Shown here piece by piece: positions 17,595-24,180 of a stretch of DNA of 64,000 nucleotides. Below the pieces are notes generated by a model. That model was given only the letters and a program-made list of their open reading frames with translations, was not told the DNA's origin and ran no database searches. Source of the stretch: TK10-74A sp965263065. Lineage in GTDB: Bacteria > Chloroflexota > Dehalococcoidia > Bin125. The stretch lies in contig CBDHGH010000003.1 in NCBI GenBank assembly GCA_965263065.1, positions 2,356,001 through 2,420,000 on the forward strand. The letters are read 5' to 3'. Each line of letters begins with the position of its first letter. The stretch's first letter is position 1. The position numbers and the translations under genes were made by a program.

Positions 17595-19367
17595 ATGCCC
17601 CCCGCCCGCCCCTCGCGGATCGTCCTGATCGGCTTCAGCGCCACCGGCAAGTCGGCCGTCGCGCGCGCGCTTGCCGCCCGGCTGGGCTGGACGGCGCTCG
17701 ACACCGACGACCTCATCGAGCAGCGCGCCGGTCGCAGCGTGCCCGCCATCTTCGCCCAGGACGGCGAGCCGGCCTTCCGCGCCCTCGAGCGCGACGCCGC
17801 CCGTCAGGCCGCGACGCAGCCCGAGGCGGTCGTCGCGACCGGGGGCGGGCTCTGGCTCGACGCCGCCAACCGCGACGTGCTCTGCGACGGCGGCTTCGTC
17901 GTCGCGCTGGAGGCCCGCTGGGACACGATCCTGGCCCGCCACGCCGCCGCCGAATCGGCCAGCCCCGGCGGGCGGCCGTTGCTCGCCGGCGGCGACCACG
18001 CAGGGACCGTGCGCCGTCTCAAGGCCGCCCGGCAGTCCCACTACGCGCTCGCCGATGCCACGCTGCACACCGACACGGCCTCGATCGACGCGGTCGTGGA
18101 GCAGATCGTGGCCGCCTTCGATCGGGAGGGGCCGGCCGCCGTCGGATCACGGGCCCGCCATCGCGATTTCGTGCAGGGCCCGCCCGGCCCGGAACCGGCC
18201 CCCAGCCCCGCCATGGCCTGGGCAGGCGCCGACGCGCCGGCCGCCGTCGTCCGCACGCGCCCCGGCGCCGCGGACTATCCGATCTACTGCGACTGGGGCC
18301 TGCTGGGACGGCTGCCGCAGATCCTCGATCGGGTCGCGCCCGCGGCCGGCCGCGTCTTCCTCGTGAGCGACGCCGCCGTGCAGCCGCTCTACGGCGAGGC
18401 CCTCGCGTTGGCGCTGACGGCGGCCGGCCGCCGCTGTGAATCGACGACCGTCCCCGGCGGCGAGACGAGCAAGAACCTGCGGCAGTTGGAGGTCCTATTC
18501 GATTGGCTGGCGGGCGCCCGCGCCGAACGCGGCGACGTCGTGCTGGCGCTGGGTGGCGGCGTCGTCACGGACCTCGCGGGCGCCGCCGCCGCGACCTACC
18601 TGCGCGGCATGCCCCTCGTCCACGCACCCACGACGCTTCTCGGCATGGTCGACGCCGCGATCGGCGGCAAGGTCGCCGTCGACCTCCCGGCCGGCAAGAA
18701 CCTCGTGGGCGCGTTCTACCAGCCGCGCGCCGTCGTGGCCGACATCGCCACGCTCGCCAGCCTGCCCCCGCGCGAGCTGCGGGCCGGCTTCGCGGAGGTG
18801 ATCAAGCACGCCTTCATCCGCGACCCCGCCATGCTCGACGAGCTCGAGCGCGACGCCGCCGCCCTGCTCTCGCTCAGCGACCCGACCCCGGACGCCCGCG
18901 ACCGCGCCGTCTCGCTGATCGCCCGCAACATGGCGATCAAGGCCGCCGTCGTCTCCGCCGACGAGCGCGAGTCGGACCTGCGCATGACGCTCAACTACGG
19001 CCACACCATCGGCCACGCGATCGAGGCGGTCACGTCCTACGGGGCGTACCTGCACGGCGAGGCGGTCGCGATCGGACTGGTGGGAGCGGCGCGGATCGGC
19101 CACGGCATCGGCCTGATCGACGCCGCCACGGTCGAGCGGCACGAGCGCGTCCTTCGCCGCTTCGGATTGCCCACCCAGGCCGCGCCCAGCCCCGACTTGA
19201 CGACGGACGCGGTGCTGGAGGCCATGCGAAGCGACAAAAAGGTCGCCGGCGGGCGGCAGCGCTGGGTGCTGCTGGAATCCATCGGCGCGCCCGTCGTCCG
19301 CGACGACGTGCCGCCGGACCTCGCCGAGGACGTGGTGCATGGCCTGGTCGAAGCGGCTGCGACGTAG
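17595..19367 (+). CDS. aroKB: Fused shikimate kinase / 3-dehydroquinate synthase
   Basis: One 590-residue protein joins two shikimate-pathway enzymes. The kinase (about 1-175) has the P-loop GFSATGKS (13-20), DTDDLIE, a GGG loop (ATGGGLW) and RPLL. After a Pro/Ala-rich linker (about 176-225) comes the NAD-dependent dehydroquinate synthase (about 230-590): PGGETSKNL, GGGVVTDLAGAAAATYLRG, VDAAIGGKVAVDLPAGKNL, GFAEVIKHA, the metal-binding NYGHTIGHAIE and HGEAVAIG, and SDKK. The same frame runs through with no stop, so the fusion is real in this sequence. AroK-AroB fusions are known in some bacteria. Confidence 0.96.
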   Translation: MPPARPSRIVLIGFSATGKSAVARALAARLGWTALDTDDLIEQRAGRSVPAIFAQDGEPAFRALERDAARQAATQPEAVVATGGGLWLDAANRDVLCDGGFVVALEARWDTILARHAAAESASPGGRPLLAGGDHAGTVRRLKAARQSHYALADATLHTDTASIDAVVEQIVAAFDREGPAAVGSRARHRDFVQGPPGPEPAPSPAMAWAGADAPAAVVRTRPGAADYPIYCDWGLLGRLPQILDRVAPAAGRVFLVSDAAVQPLYGEALALALTAAGRRCESTTVPGGETSKNLRQLEVLFDWLAGARAERGDVVLALGGGVVTDLAGAAAATYLRGMPLVHAPTTLLGMVDAAIGGKVAVDLPAGKNLVGAFYQPRAVVADIATLASLPPRELRAGFAEVIKHAFIRDPAMLDELERDAAALLSLSDPTPDARDRAVSLIARNMAIKAAVVSADERESDLRMTLNYGHTIGHAIEAVTSYGAYLHGEAVAIGLVGAARIGHGIGLIDAATVERHERVLRRFGLPTQAAPSPDLTTDAVLEAMRSDKKVAGGRQRWVLLESIGAPVVRDDVPPDLAEDVVHGLVEAAAT

Positions 19368-19695
19368 GCGGGCCGGCGCTCCCGCCGCCGGCGATCTTGG
19401 CCCGGCCGCCGATCAGCGGCTGACCGCGCTCGTGCACGGCTTCGTGCAGGGCGTCGGCTATCGCGACTTCTGCAGCCGCACGGCCTACCGCCTGGACCCG
19501 GTGCGGCTGAGCGGCGTCGCGCGCAACCTGCCCAACGGCACGACGGTCGAGGTCGTCGCGGAGGGGCCGCGCCCGCTGCTCGAGGCCCTGCTCGACAAGC
19601 TCTACGAAGGGCCGGGCATGGCGCGCGTGTTCGACATCGAGGTCACGTGGGGCGCCGCCACGCACGAATTCGACCGTTTTACGACCCGCTACTAG
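19339..19695 (+). CDS. Acylphosphatase
   Basis: Acylphosphatases hydrolyse acyl phosphates in small soluble proteins of about 90 residues. Here 118 residues carry the motif VHGFVQGVGYRDF with catalytic Arg42 and RNLPNGTTVEVVAEG with catalytic Asn63. The N-terminal 28 residues are basic and outside the fold. The chosen ATG overlaps the end of aroKB by 29 bases; a later start is possible, since the conserved part begins near residue 27. Co-transcription with aroKB is likely but no functional link is known. Confidence 0.9.
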   Translation: MAWSKRLRRRRAGAPAAGDLGPAADQRLTALVHGFVQGVGYRDFCSRTAYRLDPVRLSGVARNLPNGTTVEVVAEGPRPLLEALLDKLYEGPGMARVFDIEVTWGAATHEFDRFTTRY

Positions 19696-19717
19696 CCGCG
19701 CCTCCGCCACGAACTGC

Positions 19718-19723
19718 TAGGAT
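19718..19723 (+). promoter_or_regulatory. Putative minus-10 box before the AIM24-family gene
   Basis: TAGGAT lies 49 bases before the ATG at 19772 in the 76-base gap after the acylphosphatase gene. It would give a short leader containing the purine-rich GGAAGGAAG. No clear minus-35 box is seen. Confidence 0.3.
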
Positions 19724-19771
19724 GAATCCACACATACACCGAATCCCCACGGAAGGAAGCGCGGTCGTCCC

Positions 19772-20449
19772 ATGGAATACTCGATTGAACACGGTCCCTC
19801 CTACGCCCTCGGCGTCATCCAACTCGCCCCCGGCGAGCGCATCCAGGCCGAGGCCGGCGCGATGGTCAGCATGTCCGACACCATCGAGATGAAGTCCGAG
19901 GTCCGCGGCGGCCTCATGAAGGGCCTCAAGCGCTCCGTGCTGGGCGGCGAGAGCTTCTTCATCAACAACTTCCAGGCCGCCGGCGACGGCGGCGAGGTCA
20001 CCGTCGCGCCCGCCCTGCCGGGCGACATCGTGGCCCTGGAGGTCGGCGGGCAGGCCCTGCTGATCCAGTCCGGCTCCTTCCTGGCCGCCACCGACGGCGT
20101 CGACATCGACACGAAGTGGGGCGGCAGCAAGAGCTTCTTCTCCCGCGAGGGGCTGTTCATGCTCAAGGCCACCGGCGCCGGCACGATCTTCCTCTCCAGC
20201 TACGGCGCGATCCGCCTGATCGAACTCGGCGCGGGACAGCGCTACACCGTCGACACCGGGCACATGGTCGCCTTCGACGAGAGCGTCAGCTACAACGTCG
20301 GCAAGTCCGGCAGCTGGCGCACGACGCTGACGAGCGGCGAGGGCCTGGTCGCCAAGCTCGAGGGCCCGGGGCGCTTCTACATGCAGACCCGCGCGCCCGA
20401 CGCCTTCATCGACTGGCTGGCCCCCAAACTGCCCGGCAAGCGCGAGTAG
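19772..20449 (+). CDS. AIM24-family (TIGR00266-type) protein
   Basis: A 225-residue beta-rich cytosolic protein of the AIM24/TIGR00266 family; bacterial members have no settled biochemical role. Recognisable pattern: GAMVSMSDTIEMKSEVRGG (29-47), SVLGGESFFINNF, the middle PALPGDIVALEV, and GLFMLKATGAGTIFLSSYG. No signal peptide or membrane segment. It has its own probable promoter and is followed by the J-domain fusion gene after 103 bases. Function is left open. Confidence 0.9.
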   Translation: MEYSIEHGPSYALGVIQLAPGERIQAEAGAMVSMSDTIEMKSEVRGGLMKGLKRSVLGGESFFINNFQAAGDGGEVTVAPALPGDIVALEVGGQALLIQSGSFLAATDGVDIDTKWGGSKSFFSREGLFMLKATGAGTIFLSSYGAIRLIELGAGQRYTVDTGHMVAFDESVSYNVGKSGSWRTTLTSGEGLVAKLEGPGRFYMQTRAPDAFIDWLAPKLPGKRE

Positions 20450-20552
20450 CCGGCCGGTCCGTCCGACCGTCGATCCCCGGCTCGCCCGCCGCGATACGCT
20501 GACCGTCCGGCGAGCGACGACCCGCCCGCCGACGGAACGGTGCACGACGCCC

Positions 20553-21311
20553 ATGGCCATCCCCCGCGACCGGGCCGAAGCCGCCGCCCTGCTGGGCGTC
20601 CCCGCCGACGCCGAGGCCGACCTGATCGCCGACCGCTACCGCAGCCTGGCGCGCATCTTCCACCCCGACCGCAACCCGGACGCCCCCGACGCCGACGCCC
20701 GCATGCAGGAGCTCAACATCGCCCGCGACCTGCTCCTGCAGCTGCGCGCCGAGTCCGCCGTCGTGACGCTGCCGCCGGAGCCCGCGCCCGCCCACTCCCG
20801 CCGCCAGCACGCGCGGCTCGCCGCCGTCATGCACGAGATGCCCTACGGCGTCTACTTCATCGGCACCCAGCGCGACGGCGACCCCTCCGGCATGATCGCC
20901 GACTGGGTGCTGCAGATCTCCTTCCAGCCCCGCCTCATCCTGATCGCCTTCGAGCGCGACTCCTACAGCCTCGCCAGCGTGCAGGCGAACCGCGCCCTCA
21001 GCGTCGCCCTGCTGGCCGAGGACTGCTTCGACGTCGCCGGGCGCTTCCTGCAGCCCCGCGACCCCGCCAAGATCCGCGGGCGCTCGCGCGGCCAGCAGCT
21101 GCGCGACAAGCTCGCCGGCGTCGATTACTGGACCACGGAGCGCGGCTGCCCCGTCCTCGGCGACGCCCTCACCTGGCTGGACTGTGAGGCGCAGCAGTTC
21201 ATCCCCGCCGGCGACCACATCCTCGTCGTCGCCGCGGTCCTCGACGGCGACCGTCAGCGCGACGGCGAGCCCCTGACCTCGCTCAACACCGGCTGGAACT
21301 ACAGCGGCTGA
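20553..21311 (+). CDS. J-domain fused to a flavin-reductase-like domain
   Basis: The first 62 residues form a DnaJ-type J domain: helix II basic residues (DRYRSLARIF), the invariant HPD at 37-39 and helix III. A Pro-rich linker (about 70-82) leads to a domain (about 88-235) resembling the flavin reductase/FMN-binding split barrel: MPYGVYFIGTQRDGDPSGM, ADWVLQISFQPRLILIAFE, NRALSVALLAED and the late VDYWTTERGCPVLGDALTWL. J domains stimulate Hsp70 ATPase, so the protein may bring DnaK to a flavoenzyme; that is inference. I know no well-described protein with this architecture. Both parts are in one frame with no internal stop. Confidence 0.85.
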   Translation: MAIPRDRAEAAALLGVPADAEADLIADRYRSLARIFHPDRNPDAPDADARMQELNIARDLLLQLRAESAVVTLPPEPAPAHSRRQHARLAAVMHEMPYGVYFIGTQRDGDPSGMIADWVLQISFQPRLILIAFERDSYSLASVQANRALSVALLAEDCFDVAGRFLQPRDPAKIRGRSRGQQLRDKLAGVDYWTTERGCPVLGDALTWLDCEAQQFIPAGDHILVVAAVLDGDRQRDGEPLTSLNTGWNYSG

Positions 21312-21325
21312 CCGCCCGGTGCCGA

Positions 21326-22669
21326 TCAATCGGGCGAGTGCTCCCAGTCCACCATCAGCACCTCGACCTCCTCCCCCACCGACACGCGATCACGCTCCGC
21401 CGGACAGACCGCGTAGCCGTTCGCGTAGGCCATCGACGTCAGCACACCCGACCCCTGCGGGCCCGTCAGGCGGGCGTGCCAGCGCCCGTCGGCCGCGCGC
21501 TCGACGATCGCGCGCGCGTAGACCCGGCGCGCGTCCGTGTTCACGATCTCCTCATCGGCGAGCGCGGTGATCACGGGCCGCGATTGCACCTGCCGCCCCT
21601 GCATCTTGAGCAGCGCCGGACGCCCGAACAGCTCGAACGCCAGCAGCGACGAGACCGGGTTGCCCGGCAGGCCGATGTGCGGCACGAGCCGACCGTCGGC
21701 GGCCGTGAAGCGGCCGAAGGCCAGCGGCTTGCCCGGCTTCATCCGTACCGTCCAGAAACGCACCTCGCCCTCCCGCGCCAGCACCTCCTTGACGACATCG
21801 AAGTCCCCCCGCGACACCCCGGCCGACGTCACCACCATGTCGGCCGCCGCCACCGCCTCGGCGATCTTCGCCGTCAGCGCCGGCACCGTGTCCCGCGCGA
21901 TGCCCGACAGCACCGGCGTCCCGCCGTACTCCTCGACCAGCGCCGCCAGGCCGTAGGCGTTGCTGTCGTAGATCTTGCCCGGCGCCGGCGGCGCCCCCTC
22001 CCTCGACGCGCCCGGCGTCAGCAGCTCGTCGCCGGTGGAGAGGATCGCGACGCGCGGCCGCCGCACGACCGACACCGCCCCGATCCCCATCGAGGCCAGC
22101 ACCGCGATCTCGGCGCCCCGCAGCACCAGCCCCCGCGTCAGGATCAGCGCCCCCCGGCGCACGTCCTCCCCCCGGCGGCGGATGTTCGCGCCCGGCCGGG
22201 CCGCCTTCAACACGCGCACGCTGCGCGGCGCGGCGCCGTCGGACTGGCCCGCCTGCCCCGGCGCGCGCAGCCCCGTCTCGTCGGTCTCCTCGAAGGGGAC
22301 GATCGTGTCCGCGCCGTCGGGCATGGGAGCGCCCGTCATGATGCGCACGGCCTCGCCCGGCCCCACGACGCCCTCGTACAGGTAGCCCGCCGCCAGCTCC
22401 CCGATCACGCGCAGCTCGGCGGCGCCGTCCCCGGCGATATCCGCGCCCGCCGGCGCCGTATCCGCCGCCTGCACCGCGTAGCCGTCCATGGCCGTGTTGT
22501 CGCGCGGCGGGATGTCGAACGGCGCGACGACATCCTCCGCCAGCACCTGGCCGCTGGCCTCGCGGATCGGACGCAGTTCGGCCGGCATCTCCTGCACGAG
22601 GTCGAGGATGCGCGCCAGCGCCTCCTCGACGGGCAGCATGTCCGCGGGCGGCTCGGTCTGCCGGGGCAT
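21326..22669 (-). CDS. moeA: Molybdopterin molybdenumtransferase
   Basis: MoeA inserts molybdate into adenylated molybdopterin. The 447 residues show PFDIPPRDNTAMDGYAV, GAPMPDGADTIVPFEE, RRRGEDVRRG, ILSTGDELLTPG, VTSAGVSRGDFDVVKEVL, RMKPGKPLAFGRF and GLPGNPVSSLLAFELF, followed by the C-terminal domain IV. The ATG at 22669 has an AAGG site upstream. It converges on the J-domain gene with a 14-base gap. No other molybdenum cofactor gene or molybdoenzyme is visible in the window. Confidence 0.97.
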   Translation of the reverse strand: MPRQTEPPADMLPVEEALARILDLVQEMPAELRPIREASGQVLAEDVVAPFDIPPRDNTAMDGYAVQAADTAPAGADIAGDGAAELRVIGELAAGYLYEGVVGPGEAVRIMTGAPMPDGADTIVPFEETDETGLRAPGQAGQSDGAAPRSVRVLKAARPGANIRRRGEDVRRGALILTRGLVLRGAEIAVLASMGIGAVSVVRRPRVAILSTGDELLTPGASREGAPPAPGKIYDSNAYGLAALVEEYGGTPVLSGIARDTVPALTAKIAEAVAAADMVVTSAGVSRGDFDVVKEVLAREGEVRFWTVRMKPGKPLAFGRFTAADGRLVPHIGLPGNPVSSLLAFELFGRPALLKMQGRQVQSRPVITALADEEIVNTDARRVYARAIVERAADGRWHARLTGPQGSGVLTSMAYANGYAVCPAERDRVSVGEEVEVLMVDWEHSPD

Positions 22670-22715
22670 CGGCCCGCCTTTCTCCGCGCGCGCGGGGCGC
22701 GTGCAGGCGGAGCGT

Positions 22716-22967
22716 CTAGTCGAGCAGCAGCGTCAGGCAGGTCGTGGTGCGCTTCACGCCCGTGATCGTCTGGATCGCTTCGGTGATGCAGCTGCCGAGC
22801 TTGTTCAGGTCCTCGGCCTCGATCTGCGCGACGACGTCGAACGGGCCGGTCACGGTGTCCACCTGCGTCACCTTCGCGGCCCGGTGGTGGATCACCTTGA
22901 GGCGGTCCGCGACGGCTTTCGCGGTTCCCACTTCGGTCTCGATCAGGACGTAACTCTTGACGGCCAT
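22716..22967 (-). CDS. Stand-alone Lrp/AsnC ligand-binding (RAM) domain protein
   Basis: An 83-residue protein that is only the alpha/beta RAM domain of Lrp/AsnC regulators (SYVLIETEVGTAKAVADRL, then TVTGPFDVVAQIEAEDLNKL, GVKRTTTCLTLLLD); there is no helix-turn-helix. Such proteins may sense amino acids or modify full-length Lrp partners; this is inference. The ATG at 22967 has AAGGAG upstream. It lies upstream of moeA on the same strand and is divergent from pheS. Confidence 0.88.
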   Translation of the reverse strand: MAVKSYVLIETEVGTAKAVADRLKVIHHRAAKVTQVDTVTGPFDVVAQIEAEDLNKLGSCITEAIQTITGVKRTTTCLTLLLD

Positions 22968-23046
22968 TAAAGCGCCCGCTCCTTCCGCTCTCCGGTTGAT
23001 CGGCGCGAGTGTAGCAGCGTCGCCGCCCCGCCTCCGCTGATCGCGA

Positions 23047-23075
23047 TTGCCCTCCGCTGGGGCCGTGGGTACGGT
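23047..23075 (+). promoter_or_regulatory. Promoter for leaderless pheS
   Basis: TTGCCC at 23047-23052, a 17-base spacer and TACGGT at 23070-23075 match a sigma-70 type promoter. The ATG of pheS follows seven bases after the minus-10 box, so the transcript should start at or within a base or two of the initiation codon. No ribosome site precedes the ATG, which agrees with leaderless translation. No T-box structure is visible. Confidence 0.55.
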
Positions 23076-23082
23076 GACCGCG

Positions 23083-24180
23083 ATGCCGCCTCCCGACCTC
23101 GCCGCCCTGGAAGCCGACGCCCGTCGCGACCTGACCGCCGCGACCGACGTGGCCGCGCTGGACGACTGGCGCACGCGCTACCTGGGCCGCAAGGGGCTGC
23201 TGACGGGCGTCCTGCGCGGCGTCCGCGATCTGCCCGCGGCGGACCGGCCCGCGATCGGCCAGGGCGCGAACCGGCTCAAGAACGCGCTCGAAGCAGCACT
23301 CGACGAGCGCCGCCAGGGCCTGCGGCGCAGCGCCGCCGCCGCGCAGGCCGCCTCCATCGACGTCACACTGCCCGCGCGCTCCCTGCCGCAGGGCCAGCTG
23401 CACCCCGTCACGCTGACCCGTCGCGCCATGGAACGCGTCTTCCGCGAGATGGGCTTCGACGTCGTCGAGGGCCCCGAGGTCGAATGGGACACGTACAACT
23501 TCGACCGCCTGCGCATCCCGCGCGACCACCCCGCGCGCGACATGTGGGACACGATCTGGATCGACCCGGAAGGGCCCGACCTGGACGCGGCCGGCGGGGC
23601 GCCGTCGGACGGGACGCAACCGCCCCCCCGGCGGCTGCTGCGCACGCACACCTCGCCGATGCAGATCCGCTACCTGGAGACGCACGCGCCGCCCATCCGC
23701 GTCATCGTGCCCGGGGCCTGCTACCGCTACGAGGCGACCGACGCCACGCACGAATGGATGCTCACCCAGATCGAGGGGCTCGTCATCGACGAAGGCGTCT
23801 CGTTCCCCCACCTCAAGGGCACGCTGGAGTCGTTCGTGCACCGCTTCCTCGGTCCCGAGTTGGAGACCCGCTTCCGCTGCGACTACTTCCCCTTCGTGGA
23901 ACCCGGCGCGGAGCTCGGCATCCGCTGGGCGGACCGCTGGCTGGAGGTGCTCGGGGCGGGCATGGTGCACCCGGAGATCATCGAGGCCGCCGGCCTCGAC
24001 CCGGAGCGCTACACCGGCTTCGCCTTCGGCATGGGCGTCGAGCGCTTCGCGATGCTGCGCTACGGCATCGACGACATCCGCTACTTCTACGCCAACGATC
24101 TGCGCTTCCTCGAACACTTCCGGGGAGAGGCCAGCCGGGGAGTGTCCGGTCGCGGCGCGACCGCCGGGAGCGCGACGTGA
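23083..24180 (+). CDS. pheS: Phenylalanyl-tRNA synthetase alpha subunit
   Basis: PheS is the catalytic subunit of the alpha2-beta2 enzyme. The 365 residues have the N-terminal coiled coil (about 5-90) and class II core: HPVTLTRRAMERVFREMGFDV, LLRTHTSPMQIRYL, CYRYEATDATHEWMLTQIEG and the motif 3 region GFAFGMGVERFAMLRYGI. ATG 23083 is chosen from the promoter position; in-frame GTG codons at 23065 and 23074 are alternatives. Its stop overlaps the pheT start as GTGA. Confidence 0.97.
   Translation: MPPPDLAALEADARRDLTAATDVAALDDWRTRYLGRKGLLTGVLRGVRDLPAADRPAIGQGANRLKNALEAALDERRQGLRRSAAAAQAASIDVTLPARSLPQGQLHPVTLTRRAMERVFREMGFDVVEGPEVEWDTYNFDRLRIPRDHPARDMWDTIWIDPEGPDLDAAGGAPSDGTQPPPRRLLRTHTSPMQIRYLETHAPPIRVIVPGACYRYEATDATHEWMLTQIEGLVIDEGVSFPHLKGTLESFVHRFLGPELETRFRCDYFPFVEPGAELGIRWADRWLEVLGAGMVHPEIIEAAGLDPERYTGFAFGMGVERFAMLRYGIDDIRYFYANDLRFLEHFRGEASRGVSGRGATAGSAT

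Noticed and set aside
22968..23082. T-box or attenuator upstream of pheS
   Set aside because: Only 115 bases, no T-box sequence, and the promoter leaves no leader.
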